From positions 2,797,001-2,861,000 of the forward strand of contig CP129466.1 of assembly GCA_030583605.1 (NCBI GenBank): DNA of 64,000 nucleotides, in the 5' to 3' direction. Of the stretch, positions 33,944 through 43,016 are shown piece by piece (the first letter of the stretch is position 1; each line of letters begins with the position of its first letter). Both the position numbers and the translations under genes were made by a program. The stretch is from Gammaproteobacteria bacterium (GTDB lineage Bacteria > Pseudomonadota > Gammaproteobacteria > Steroidobacterales > GCA-2729495). A model generated the notes under the pieces. That model worked only from the letters and a program-made list of their open reading frames with translations, did not search any database and was not told the origin of the DNA.

Positions 33944-34744
33944 TCAGCCCGCCTTCGGCCAGGCGCTCGCGTCGATCGTTTCCTCGTAGCCGTGCCAGGT
34001 GGCATAGCCGAGCAGCGGAATCATCACAATGAAGCCGAGGAACGCAGTCGCGAACCCGAGCAACACCGACACGACAATCACCGCCGCCCAGTTCACCATC
34101 GCGCGCTTGTTGCGCAGCACGGCATTCACGCTGGTCACCACGGCGGTGATCGTGTCCGTCTCCCGGTCGTCGATCATCGGCAGCGAGAAGGCGCTCACGG
34201 CGAAAATGACCGTCGCGAAAACGCAGCCGACCATGGAGCCGATCAGCAGGTAGGGCCAGAGATCGGCGAGCGCAGGCTCGGCATCCATCGGCAGGAAGAT
34301 GCTGATCATCGAGACGGCGCGCGCCCACACCAGGAACACGATCAGCAGGGTGAGCCCGAAGATCATGGCGTTGCTGAATACCCGGCGTATGCCCCGCAGC
34401 GTCACGATCATCATCGGGCTCTTTCCGGCCTCCACCTGGCGGCTTACTTCGTACAAGCCGATCGCGGCCACGGGCGCGATGAAGACGAACCCGGACATCG
34501 CGGCCAGCAACAGCACGTAGCTGCCGAGGCGAAACGCCAGCCAGGACGCGAGATAGCTCAGGGCGACGATGGTGATGCCGTAACTCAGCGTCGGTCGCCA
34601 GGCCTGGCGCAGGTCGTGCCAGCCCAGGCGCAGCCAGCGATATGGCGCGCGCGGGTCGAGCTTGCGACAGGGAGCGACGAACGGCAGGCCCCGCGCGGGC
34701 CCGCCCTGCGCCCGGCCGGTGGTCACGTTCGCGTCTTCCGTCAT
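33944..34744 (-). CDS. DUF2189 family integral membrane protein
   Basis: ATG 34744 gives 266 residues; the longer upstream frame is a shadow of the DAHP synthase gene. After a short cytoplasmic N-terminus (PRAPYRWLRLGWHDLRQA) there are six hydrophobic segments, with GIRRVFSNAMIFG and MIDDRETDTITAVVTSVNAV between them, matching DUF2189. These proteins are often found near cytochrome oxidase or respiratory genes in proteobacteria; no biochemical role is known. It lies 57 bp downstream of aroG on the same strand. Confidence 0.88.
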   Translation of the reverse strand: MTEDANVTTGRAQGGPARGLPFVAPCRKLDPRAPYRWLRLGWHDLRQAWRPTLSYGITIVALSYLASWLAFRLGSYVLLLAAMSGFVFIAPVAAIGLYEVSRQVEAGKSPMMIVTLRGIRRVFSNAMIFGLTLLIVFLVWARAVSMISIFLPMDAEPALADLWPYLLIGSMVGCVFATVIFAVSAFSLPMIDDRETDTITAVVTSVNAVLRNKRAMVNWAAVIVVSVLLGFATAFLGFIVMIPLLGYATWHGYEETIDASAWPKAG

Positions 34745-34800
34745 GACTCCCCTTGCTGCCCGCGGCACGCCAGCGCAACGCCCCGGCGCCACGGGCTCCG

Positions 34801-35874
34801 TCAGGCAGTCTTGTTGGCCTTCACTACCGGGCGCAGCAGCGCCGCAGCGTCCTTCAGCGTGCTCTCGGTGGTCTCCCAGTCGATGCAGGCATCGGTGACG
34901 GACACACCATAGCGCAGCTGCGTACGGTCGGCCGGGATTTCCTGGTTGCCTGCGCCGAGATTGCTCTCGAGCATCAGGCCGATGATGGAGCGGTTGCCGT
35001 TCACCACCTGCTCCACGCAGTCTTTCGCCACCAGCGGCTGCAGCGACGGATCCTTGTTGGAATTGCCGTGGCTGCAGTCGATGACGATGCGCGCGGGCAG
35101 GCTGGCGCCCTTCAGCGCCTTCTCGCACAGGGCGACGCATACCGAGTCGTAGTTCGGCCGCCCGCCGCCCCCGCGCAGCACCACGTGCCCGTAGGGATTG
35201 CCCCCGGTATGGATCACGGCGGGACGGCCATCCTGGTTGATGCCGAGGAAATGATGCGGCTGTCTTGCCGACTTCAGCGCATTGACCGCCACCTGCAGCC
35301 CGCCATCGGTACCGTTCTTGAAGCCGACGGGCGTGGACAGGCCGCTCGCCATCTCGCGATGGGTCTGCGATTCGGTAGTCCGTGCGCCGATGGCGGTCCA
35401 GCTGATGAGGTCGCCGAGATACTGCGGCATCACCGGGTCGAGCGCCTCGGTGGCGGTCGGCATGCCCATGCCGGCGAGATCGAGCAGGAGCCGACGCGCC
35501 GTGCGGATGCCCTTCTCCATGTCGCAGGAGTCGTCCATGTCGGGGTCGTTGATCAACCCCTTCCAGCCGACCGTCGTGCGCGGCTTCTCGAAATAGACCC
35601 GCATGACGACCAGCAGCACGTCTTCCACGGCCGCAGCCAGGCTGCGCAGGCGGCCCGCGTACTCCATGGCAGCGCCGATGTCGTGGATGGAACAGGGCCC
35701 GACCACGACGAACAGGCGCGGGTCGATGCCGTCGATGACGTTCTGCAATGCCCGCCGGTTGCGAACGACGGTCTCGACCGCGGCCCGGCCCGCTGGCAGT
35801 TCGGCCTTGAGCGCCGCGGGCGGCGGCAGATCGGTCTCGGACAGGACGTTGAGGTTGTAGATGCGGTCTGACAT
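34801..35874 (-). CDS. aroG: 3-deoxy-7-phosphoheptulonate synthase, class I
   Basis: The 357-residue enzyme condenses PEP and erythrose-4-phosphate, the first shikimate step. Visible motifs: metal Cys61 in VVGPCSIHD, RVYFEKPRTTVGWKGLINDPD, GARTTESQTHREMASGLS (substrate site), VGFKNGTDG, and metal His in IDCSHGNSNKD. Whether it is inhibited by Phe, Tyr or Trp cannot be told from sequence alone by eye. It is divergent from the 35959 gene. Confidence 0.95.
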   Translation of the reverse strand: MSDRIYNLNVLSETDLPPPAALKAELPAGRAAVETVVRNRRALQNVIDGIDPRLFVVVGPCSIHDIGAAMEYAGRLRSLAAAVEDVLLVVMRVYFEKPRTTVGWKGLINDPDMDDSCDMEKGIRTARRLLLDLAGMGMPTATEALDPVMPQYLGDLISWTAIGARTTESQTHREMASGLSTPVGFKNGTDGGLQVAVNALKSARQPHHFLGINQDGRPAVIHTGGNPYGHVVLRGGGGRPNYDSVCVALCEKALKGASLPARIVIDCSHGNSNKDPSLQPLVAKDCVEQVVNGNRSIIGLMLESNLGAGNQEIPADRTQLRYGVSVTDACIDWETTESTLKDAAALLRPVVKANKTA

Positions 35875-35958
35875 GTGGCTAGGATACCGCAGGCCGGACG
35901 GTGACGGGACGGCACCCGCGCTAGAATGACCGCCCCAGCCGATCCGGAGAACAGGACA

Positions 35959-36909
35959 ATGGCCCAGGCGTCAACGATGCAGCCCTTTGCCGCAGGCGAC
36001 ATATTCGCCGGCGCCACGCTCCTCAATAATAAGGAAGACGATCACTCCGGCGACGGGCGCATCATCCAGTACGACCGGAACCTGAAGGAAAAGGGCGTGC
36101 TCTGGACGCAGGGCACCACGCACCTGATCGGGGGCCTGGCATTCGCACCGGACAGGACGCTGTGGGCCTTCGACAGCAACAGCTTCACCGTCATCCGCGT
36201 GAGCCCCGACGGCAAGCAGTTGCCGCGGATCAGGTTCGCCGATCGCGCCTTCTCCAACATCAATTTCGCGAAGGACGGCACGATTTACCTTGGCGAACAC
36301 CTGGTGGGCAACACCATCCGCACCCGCCCCGGCACCCAGCTCGGCACGAAGCTGCCGAAGGTGCCCGGCACGGATCTCTTCGGCTACGGCCACCTCTACC
36401 AGTTCACCCGGGAAGGCAAGCTGCTGAAAGAATTCAAGACCCCGGTGCACGGCGGCATGCCCGCCTTCCTCGGGCTGACGGGAGCGGCGCTTCGAGCCGA
36501 TGGCAAGACCATCCTGTACGTCTCGGAACTCTCCGACAGCGTGCGCTGCTATGACCTCGTCAACGACAAGCCCCTGCCGCATCTCGTGACCTACGCACCG
36601 GACAGCGGCAACATGGCCATGACCATCATGTACGCACGCGACGGCCGGCTGCTGCACATCAGGGCCAACTTCAAGCAGGGCTTCTTCCTGGAACAGCTGA
36701 GCGAGAAGGGCGAGGTGATCCGCTCCTATCCGCTGCCCGGCCCGGGCTGGGCCGCCGTCGGCCAGTCGGAAGAACCCGACACTGCGCTGATCGGCAATTT
36801 CTTCACGGGCACGGTTGCCAGATTCAGTCTCGCGACCGGGCAGATCCTGGCGCAGGCCGAAACCGGCGTGCAGCGCTCCCTGGCTGGCGTCGCGCAGTAC
36901 CCCGGGTAG
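35959..36909 (+). CDS. NHL/SMP-30-like beta-propeller protein
   Basis: ATG 35959 follows GGAGAACAGGACA; an upstream ATG in frame is less likely. The 316-residue protein has no signal peptide. It shows repeated propeller strands (GGLAFAPDRTLWAFD, INFAKDGTIYLGEH, GAALRADGKTILYVSE, MYARDGRLLHI) as in SMP-30/NHL-repeat lactonase-like proteins. The family is broad and the substrate unknown. It converges on the SDR gene at 36984. Confidence 0.7.
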   Translation: MAQASTMQPFAAGDIFAGATLLNNKEDDHSGDGRIIQYDRNLKEKGVLWTQGTTHLIGGLAFAPDRTLWAFDSNSFTVIRVSPDGKQLPRIRFADRAFSNINFAKDGTIYLGEHLVGNTIRTRPGTQLGTKLPKVPGTDLFGYGHLYQFTREGKLLKEFKTPVHGGMPAFLGLTGAALRADGKTILYVSELSDSVRCYDLVNDKPLPHLVTYAPDSGNMAMTIMYARDGRLLHIRANFKQGFFLEQLSEKGEVIRSYPLPGPGWAAVGQSEEPDTALIGNFFTGTVARFSLATGQILAQAETGVQRSLAGVAQYPG

Positions 36910-36983
36910 CCTGCCGGCGGAAACCGCTGCCGGCGGGTGTCAGCCGGGCCGTGCCGCAACCGGAGCCGCGGCGTAGCGGCGGC

Positions 36984-37787
36984 TCACCATGGCAGCGGCT
37001 GGCCGGTGAAGTCCCAGAAGGTGCCGCTGTTCTCCAGCGTCAGCGCGTCGGTGATGCGGATCAGGTCCGCCACTGCCTGCTCCTTCGAGCGCAGCATCTT
37101 CTTCGGCATCCCCGCCATCAGGTCGGTGTCCACCGGGCCGGGGTTGATCAATGCCACGGCGATGCCGCGCCCTTTCACCGCCAGCGCGATGTTGCGCATC
37201 CCCATGTTGAGCCCCGCCTTGCTGGTGCGGTAGAAATACATGCGCGGAGCGTTGACGCCCGCGATCGAGCCCTCGCTGCTCGATACGTTGACCAGCTTTT
37301 TCTGCTGGCTCGCCTCCAGCTGCGGCAGGAAGGCTTCCGCGATCTTCAGCGGCGCGATGGTGTTGGTCCGCAATACCAGCTCGAACACCTGCCAGTCGGA
37401 GTGCTTGCCGAAGTACTGGTCACGAGCCGCGCCGGCAATACCGGCGTTGTTGACGAGGATGTCGATCGGTTTGCCCTGGTAACGCGCCGCGAGCGCATCC
37501 ACCGCGGCGAAATCGGTGACATCGAGCTTCTCGACGGTGATCCGCGGATTCGCTGCCGCCAGCGCCTCGAGATCCACTGCTTCCTCCGGGTGCCGGGCGG
37601 TCGCGATGACATTCCAGCCCCGCGCCGCGTACTGGCGCACGTACTCGAGGCCGATGCCGCGATTCGCTCCCGTCACCAGTACCGTGGGCACGTAGCCGCC
37701 CGCCGCGGTGTCCGCGGCCTGCACGCCCGACACCAGCAGGATCAGCGCTGCCGCAATGACCCCGAGTCGTCCTGTCCGCCTGTTCAT
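36984..37787 (-). CDS. Exported short-chain dehydrogenase/reductase (Sec signal)
   Basis: The 267-residue protein has a Sec-type signal peptide (1-24, ending VQA) ahead of a complete SDR Rossmann fold: TGANRGIG cofactor loop (about 40-47), NNAG, active-site Ser in NVSSSEGSI and YRTSK, and NPGPVDTD. It is a close paralog of the next gene upstream, both ending in GxxLPW. SDRs are normally cytosolic because they need NAD(P)H, so an exported one is odd. It is probably the last gene of a ten-gene run starting at 46006. Substrate unknown. Confidence 0.88.
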   Translation of the reverse strand: MNRRTGRLGVIAAALILLVSGVQAADTAAGGYVPTVLVTGANRGIGLEYVRQYAARGWNVIATARHPEEAVDLEALAAANPRITVEKLDVTDFAAVDALAARYQGKPIDILVNNAGIAGAARDQYFGKHSDWQVFELVLRTNTIAPLKIAEAFLPQLEASQQKKLVNVSSSEGSIAGVNAPRMYFYRTSKAGLNMGMRNIALAVKGRGIAVALINPGPVDTDLMAGMPKKMLRSKEQAVADLIRITDALTLENSGTFWDFTGQPLPW

Positions 37788-37848
37788 CGTCGATGCTCCT
37801 GTCGTCAGTTGCTCGCTTGCGACCCCGTCACCACCCGTGCGCCGGGCC

Positions 37849-38700
37849 TCACCAGGGCAACACGTCGCCCTTGAACCCCAGAAACTGTCCGGTCCTCGAG
37901 AGGTCGAGGCCGTCGATTTCGCGCATCATGTCGGTCACTGCGTCCGCGACCGGTCGCAGCATCTTCTTCGGCAGACCGGCCATGAAGTCGGTGTCGGTCG
38001 GCCCGGGAGTCACGAGCCCCACCACGATGCCGCGGCCCTTCAGCTCGAAGGCGAGGTTGCGCATCAGCATGTTCACGGCCGCCTTGCTCGATCGATACCA
38101 GTAGAGCATGGGCATCGTCACGCGCCCGATCGACCCCTGGCTGCTGGAGACCGTGATCATTTTCTTCTGCCCGCTCGCCGCGACCTGCGCCAGGAACGCC
38201 TCGCACATCTTGATCGGTCCCTCGGCGTTTACTTTCATCAGCTGTGGAAAGACGTCGTAACGCAGCCGGCCAAACGCCTGGTTGTCGCTGCCGCCACCAA
38301 TGCCGGCGTTGTTCAGCAGGACGTCGATCGGCTGCCCGGCGTATTTCGCAGCGAGCGCATCCACCGTGGCGTGATCGGCGACATCGAGGGCCTCGACCAC
38401 CACGCGCGGCTGCCCGGCCGTGAGCTCATGCAGTGCGGCGGCAGCGGCCGGATGCCGGCAGGTCGCAATCACCCGCCAGCCACGTGCGGCATAGCGGCGG
38501 GCAAACTCCAGTCCGATGCCGCGATTCGAGCCTGTGATCAGCACGGTGGGCGCGGCTTCGCCCGCGGGCTTCGTCCTGTCGTCCGCGGCCTCGACGGCGA
38601 GCGTGTTCGCCCCGGGCACCGCCAGCGCGATGGATGCCGCGATGAACTCGCGCCGGTCGGCGGAACCTTGTGCCCGCCTTGTCTCGTTCCCGTCAGTCAT
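37849..38700 (-). CDS. Short-chain dehydrogenase/reductase with Tat-like leader
   Basis: ATG 38700 follows GGGAGG and overlaps the EAL gene stop by 8 bp. The 283-residue protein starts with a twin-arginine-like leader (RREFIAASIALAVPGANTLA) and then an SDR domain: TGSNRGIG, NNAGIGGGSDN, TVSSSQGSI, YRSSK, TPGPTDTDFM. A Tat leader would allow export of the folded protein with bound nucleotide, which makes sense for a cofactor-loaded enzyme. Paralog of 36984-37787 with the same gene order and similar ends. Confidence 0.88.
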   Translation of the reverse strand: MTDGNETRRAQGSADRREFIAASIALAVPGANTLAVEAADDRTKPAGEAAPTVLITGSNRGIGLEFARRYAARGWRVIATCRHPAAAAALHELTAGQPRVVVEALDVADHATVDALAAKYAGQPIDVLLNNAGIGGGSDNQAFGRLRYDVFPQLMKVNAEGPIKMCEAFLAQVAASGQKKMITVSSSQGSIGRVTMPMLYWYRSSKAAVNMLMRNLAFELKGRGIVVGLVTPGPTDTDFMAGLPKKMLRPVADAVTDMMREIDGLDLSRTGQFLGFKGDVLPW

Positions 38701-39484
38701 GTTGCCTCCCCGGGTCCGCGTGTGGGCGTTTGAGCGTGTGCGCGAATCCATGTTGCAGCAGCGCCTCGACGCCGGCCGCGGGCACTGCCTTGCTCCAGTA
38801 GAACCCCTGCCCGTAGTCGACGCCGACTGCCCGCAGGAAGAACGCTTCCTCCCAGGTCTCCACGCCTTCGGCCACGGTTCGCATCCGCAACGCTGCCGCC
38901 AGCCCGACGATGCCGCGCATCATGCGTTGCGCGGAGCGGTTCTCCAGGATCGGGACCAGCAGGCTGCGATCGATCTTGATGACGTCGAGATCCAGGCCGA
39001 CGATCTGCGACAGGCCGCTATGGCCAGTGCCGAAATCGTCCACGGCCACCGCGATACCGATGGATCGCGCGTAGTCGATCGAGGAACGTCCAAGCTCGGT
39101 GAGCGCCTGCCGCTCGGTCAGCTCCATCATGAACCGCGGCAGCCACTTCGCCAGGCCCAGATCGGCCAGCATCGGCGCAATGCGCCCGGTGCCGATCACG
39201 GATGGCGGGATGTTGATGCTGACGTAGAAGTCAGGGCGGCGGTCGAACATCGGGACGATGTCGCGCTGGATGGTATCGAGCAGCCGGCGAATCAGTGCAT
39301 ATTGCGCTGCGGGGTCGCGCTCGATCTCGTTCATCAGTGCGCCGGCCGAGGCGACGGAGCCATCGTCTGCACGCAGCCGGCTCAGCACCTCCAGGCCCGC
39401 AACCCGGCCGGTGTTCAGGTCTACGATCGGCTGGTACCACGCAACGAGACGATCGATCCGCGGGTCGCTCATGGCACGCTCCAC
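38693..39484 (-). CDS. EAL-domain cyclic-di-GMP phosphodiesterase
   Basis: The 263-residue protein is a stand-alone EAL domain; ATG 39472 is a second possible start. The signature is EVL instead of EAL (GLEVLSRL), with the rest of the catalytic set present: Asn in SINIPPS, Glu in ELTERQ, DDFGTG, IKIDRS, EGVETWEE and GQGFYWSKAV. It should therefore hydrolyse c-di-GMP. It has no membrane or sensor domain. Gene overlap downstream and a 30-bp gap to the Rieske oxygenase upstream place it inside a catabolic-looking transcript. Confidence 0.9.
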   Translation of the reverse strand: MERAMSDPRIDRLVAWYQPIVDLNTGRVAGLEVLSRLRADDGSVASAGALMNEIERDPAAQYALIRRLLDTIQRDIVPMFDRRPDFYVSINIPPSVIGTGRIAPMLADLGLAKWLPRFMMELTERQALTELGRSSIDYARSIGIAVAVDDFGTGHSGLSQIVGLDLDVIKIDRSLLVPILENRSAQRMMRGIVGLAAALRMRTVAEGVETWEEAFFLRAVGVDYGQGFYWSKAVPAAGVEALLQHGFAHTLKRPHADPGRQHD

Positions 39485-39514
39485 ACGCCGTCAGTGGCCG
39501 GGCCGGGTCGCGCC

Positions 39515-40654
39515 TCAGCCCGCCGCCTTCCGACCCGCCTCGCCGGCTTTGGCAGGTTTCACCAGCGGCACCGGGTCGAGCACCCAGCCCTTCGCCTCGC
39601 GGCGGGCAGGGCTCGGGATCGCGAAAGCCGCCTTGCTACGGCCGGCATTGACGGCGTCGACATCGATGCGCCAGCCCTTCTGCTCCCACTCCTTCTGCGA
39701 TTCGCGGTAGAGCAGGATGCAGCGGTCGGACGGCACCATGAACTCCCTGGTGTTGGTGTCCGGCGTCATCACGGGATGAAGACTCTCGATGATCTTCAGG
39801 TCCTGGTTGGCCACGTACTGGTTGCGCTCGATGACGTAGGCGTCGCTCTTTTCCTCCAGCGCAAAGTTGCGCTCGCACACGAGGTACAGGTGCGTGCGCT
39901 CCTCGTCGATCGGCCGCTCGTAGAGATACTGGTGAATGAGGTAGTTGGGCGCGGGATGGATGAACGTCCAGACGTGATTGGTGCCGTGGTAGCCCGTGCC
40001 CGCTTCCAGCGTGCCTTCGCCCGGCCGGTACTGCTTGAGCTCACCCTGCAACGGTGGCGCCTTGAACGTATGCCAGAAGCCGCGGCCCCACTGCGTCTGC
40101 TCCATGCGCATGTCGCCGACCTTGTACTCCTCTTCGCGCTCACCGCTGAAACCGTGCGTGTCGTGCACGTACTCGTTGTGCGCCGGGTCGATACCGTTCT
40201 CGATCGAGCGCTCGTAATTGCCCTTGATCTCGAAGTGCTGCAGGGTTGCGCGCCAGCCCGTCTCGCCCCACTCCTTCACGTCGAGTATCGGCGGGCGTTC
40301 GGCCTCGGGCAGATCCCCGAGGAACGCAAATACGAGGCCGTAGCGTTCATCCACCGGGTACGCGTCCACCCGCGTACGCCCGGGAATGCTGGCGTTGGCG
40401 CCGAGCGAGGGGATACGCCTGCAATGGCCACCGCCGTCGAACTGCCAGCCGTGGTACGGACACTGGACGTGGTCGCCGACGATCTTGCCGCCGGCGAGCG
40501 AGCCGCCGCGATGCGTGCAGGTATTCGCCAGGCAGTGCGCCTTGCCCTGCGAATCACGATAGACGACAAAATCCTGCTGCAGTGCCCGGACCCGCAGTGG
40601 CTTGCCTGCGAGCTCTTCGCTGGTCGCCATCGGATACCAGAAATTGATATACAT
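39515..40654 (-). CDS. Rieske non-haem iron oxygenase, terminal component
   Basis: The 379-residue protein has a Rieske [2Fe-2S] site, CTHRG (46-50) and CPYHGW (65-70). The catalytic mononuclear iron ligands are His159 and His164 in GIDPAHNEYVHD, with bridging Asp156. Its length and layout fit the VanA/phenoxybenzoate or demethylase-type group. No ferredoxin or reductase partner gene is nearby, so electrons must come from elsewhere. The C-terminus is Lys/Ala-rich (KPAKAGEAGRKAAG). It hydroxylates or demethylates a substrate brought in by the linked transporter (inference). Confidence 0.9.
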   Translation of the reverse strand: MYINFWYPMATSEELAGKPLRVRALQQDFVVYRDSQGKAHCLANTCTHRGGSLAGGKIVGDHVQCPYHGWQFDGGGHCRRIPSLGANASIPGRTRVDAYPVDERYGLVFAFLGDLPEAERPPILDVKEWGETGWRATLQHFEIKGNYERSIENGIDPAHNEYVHDTHGFSGEREEEYKVGDMRMEQTQWGRGFWHTFKAPPLQGELKQYRPGEGTLEAGTGYHGTNHVWTFIHPAPNYLIHQYLYERPIDEERTHLYLVCERNFALEEKSDAYVIERNQYVANQDLKIIESLHPVMTPDTNTREFMVPSDRCILLYRESQKEWEQKGWRIDVDAVNAGRSKAAFAIPSPARREAKGWVLDPVPLVKPAKAGEAGRKAAG

Positions 40655-40758
40655 CGCCCTTCACCCTCATTCCATGTCGGCCAGTCGCAGCATGCCATGA
40701 CGCCGGATTATAGGTGCTTCAGGCAGGCCAGGCGGTCACCCCGCGGCCAGCTCAGCGG

Positions 40759-41943
40759 TCACCGGCCAGCCGCAATGCGAGCGTCGCGGGCCATGATCGT
40801 GGCGAGCAACGCGATACAGGGCAGCATGATCAGGGCGCCGACGGCCAGCGGACTCTGCGCGCCGATCTCATTGAACAAAACCCCGGACAAGGCCGGGCCG
40901 ACGGACCGGCCGGCCCAGCTGGCCGACTGGTAGGTGCCGAGCACGAGGCCACGCTCGTGGGCACCGGCGCATTTCGACACGAAACTCGACATGGCGGTCA
41001 GGAACGCGCCCCCTCCGCCACCGGTCAGCGTCACGCCGATGAGCATCAGCTCCCAGCCTGGCGCCTGCGTCATCCACGCCAGACCGAGTGCATAGGCGGC
41101 CAGCCCGCCCATGGCGAGACGCCCTTCGCCGATCACCGGGGCCAGGCGGCCGACGACCAGGCCCTGCGTGATGCCGACGACGACCGCGAGCCACGTGAAA
41201 CTCAGTCCGACCTCGCGCGGTCCCCATGCGAACCGTGCCTTGGTCCAGAACGGAAAAATCGTCTCGAACATCGCCATCGCGATGTAGACGAAGAACCCCA
41301 GGATCAGCAGCCGCATCATGAGCGGGCGGCCGAGCAGTTCCCGCAGGCCTGGACGATGCACTGGCGCATCCGGCCGCATGGCCGACACGCGCTTCTCCGG
41401 CGGCAGGCTCTCTTTCAGAAAGAACACCGTCCCGATCGCAGCCACCGTGGCAATGCAGAACGCGACCAGTCCCGGCACGAGCAGGCTGGCGGTCGCCGCG
41501 TCCCGGCCGCCCAGTACGCCACCGATCGCCGGGCCGATCACGAAACCGAGGCTCATCGCCGCACCGACCGAGCCCATGCCCTGCGCGCGCCGCTCCGGCG
41601 GCGTCACGTCGGATACATACGCCATCGCCGGCGCGAGTCCGCCCATCAGCCCGCTCAGGGCACGCCCGGCCGCCAGGATCCAGACGTTGGACGCAAACGC
41701 CATCAGCAGGTAGGCGAACGCCGTGCCGCCGATGGTGATGATCAGGACCGGTTTGCGCCCGACGCGATCGGACAACCGGCCCCAGACCGTGGTGGAAATG
41801 AACTGCCCCCAGGCGTAGAGGCCGAGGATGAACGTGGCGAGCGCCGGCGATGCGCCGAGGTTCTCGGCCACGAACGGCATGCCCGGCAGGACGAGCCCGA
41901 AGCCGAGACCGGACAGGACGATGGTGATCAGCAGGATTGGCAT
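40759..41943 (-). CDS. MFS transporter, drug/H+ antiporter-1 type
   Basis: ATG 41943 gives 394 residues with 12 hydrophobic segments; the upstream extension of the frame is a shadow of the cupin gene. MFS motifs: GRLSDRVGRKPVL after helix 2, RALSGLMGG in helix 4, and GFVIGPAIGG in helix 5. The pattern fits DHA1/tetracycline-type or aromatic exporters. Position between a Rieske oxygenase and cupin genes suggests movement of the pathway substrate or a toxic intermediate. Confidence 0.88.
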   Translation of the reverse strand: MPILLITIVLSGLGFGLVLPGMPFVAENLGASPALATFILGLYAWGQFISTTVWGRLSDRVGRKPVLIITIGGTAFAYLLMAFASNVWILAAGRALSGLMGGLAPAMAYVSDVTPPERRAQGMGSVGAAMSLGFVIGPAIGGVLGGRDAATASLLVPGLVAFCIATVAAIGTVFFLKESLPPEKRVSAMRPDAPVHRPGLRELLGRPLMMRLLILGFFVYIAMAMFETIFPFWTKARFAWGPREVGLSFTWLAVVVGITQGLVVGRLAPVIGEGRLAMGGLAAYALGLAWMTQAPGWELMLIGVTLTGGGGGAFLTAMSSFVSKCAGAHERGLVLGTYQSASWAGRSVGPALSGVLFNEIGAQSPLAVGALIMLPCIALLATIMARDARIAAGR

Positions 41944-41983
41944 GGGGACCGGAGCAGCGCGGGCCCGGGCCGGCGTGCGGGCA

Positions 41984-42970
41984 TCACTGCGCGGCTTTCG
42001 GCCTGGTCTTCCTCTGCCCTGCGGCGCTCTCTTCGTCGTGGCTGTGGCCTGGGTGGTGGCCGTGCAAATCGCGCAGATGCGCGTCGTCGTGGTAGTGCGG
42101 GTGCTGGAAATCCGGCGGGCCGTGCGGGTGGTTGTGGCCGTCGGTCGCCTGCCAGCGATACAGCTGCGGGCGCTGGCGGTACACCTGCGCGGCGGCGCGC
42201 CGCAGGTTCTCCGCAGGGTTGGTCCACGGATTGAAGTGGAAGTAGTTGTGCAGTCGCGAGTTCGTCCGGCCGAGCGCAATGGTGCCGTACCTGCAGCGGA
42301 ACGAGCCGTGGTTGATATACGCCGGGCGCCAGAAATAGCCGCCCGTCGGCAGGTCACCGAACTGCAGCATCCACGAGGTGCCCCAGATGTGGTAACTCTC
42401 TTCGGCGCAATCGTGGTACGAGATGTTGTCCTGCACGAACCGCGGAGTCATGCAGTAAAGAAAGGTGTAGCCCTCGGTCAGCGGATCCATCCGCAGTATC
42501 TTGCTAAGGCAGCCGGTGGCGACACTCGGCTGGACGCGCCCGATGCCCTGCCACGGCCGGTCCTCGTAACCGTTCAGCGAAACGTAGCCCTCGGTCAGCG
42601 CGAGCTCATGGTTCTCGGCAGACTCCTCGAAGTTGGGCTCCGAGTCGTTGAACATGACCAGCGCCTCGGCGCCCTGCGGCACGTCGATCGCACCGATCGC
42701 CATGCCGGCGGGCACGTAGGCAAAATGCCCCTCGCGCCAGGTCTCCCCGCCGACGCGGATCTCGCCGTTCAGCACGAAGATCTCGACATCGGAGTAGGAC
42801 AGCCCCGGCTTGCGCCGGTAACCGCCGTTGAAGCGGACCTTGAGCGTGCAGGCGCCGGTGTCCACGTCGAGCGACAGGAGTTTGTAGAGGCTGCCCCGGA
42901 AGCCCGCGATGTCGAACTTCCTGAACGGGTCGTTCAGTTCGACGTAAGGCTCGATGTGTGGACGGGCCAC
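41984..42970 (-). CDS. DUF4437-like cupin with His-rich C-terminal tail (paralog 2)
   Basis: The start is GTG 42970 by alignment with its neighbour (both begin ARPHIEPYVELND). The 328-residue product has a cupin-like core (SDVEIFVLNGEIRVGGETW, YVPAGMAIGAIDVPQG) and a second half with HDCAEESYHIWGTSWMLQFG and INHGSFRC. Its C-terminus is packed with His (HNHPHGPPDFQHPHYHDD, HGHHPGHSHDEE) and ends in a basic stretch (GQRKTRPKAAQ). Probably a metal-dependent bicupin enzyme with a metal-storage tail. Substrate unknown. Confidence 0.82.
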   Translation of the reverse strand: MARPHIEPYVELNDPFRKFDIAGFRGSLYKLLSLDVDTGACTLKVRFNGGYRRKPGLSYSDVEIFVLNGEIRVGGETWREGHFAYVPAGMAIGAIDVPQGAEALVMFNDSEPNFEESAENHELALTEGYVSLNGYEDRPWQGIGRVQPSVATGCLSKILRMDPLTEGYTFLYCMTPRFVQDNISYHDCAEESYHIWGTSWMLQFGDLPTGGYFWRPAYINHGSFRCRYGTIALGRTNSRLHNYFHFNPWTNPAENLRRAAAQVYRQRPQLYRWQATDGHNHPHGPPDFQHPHYHDDAHLRDLHGHHPGHSHDEESAAGQRKTRPKAAQ

Positions 42971-43016
42971 CGCCGGCGTTCCATCAGGACCGGGAAACCA
43001 CGCGCGCTGGCATCGA

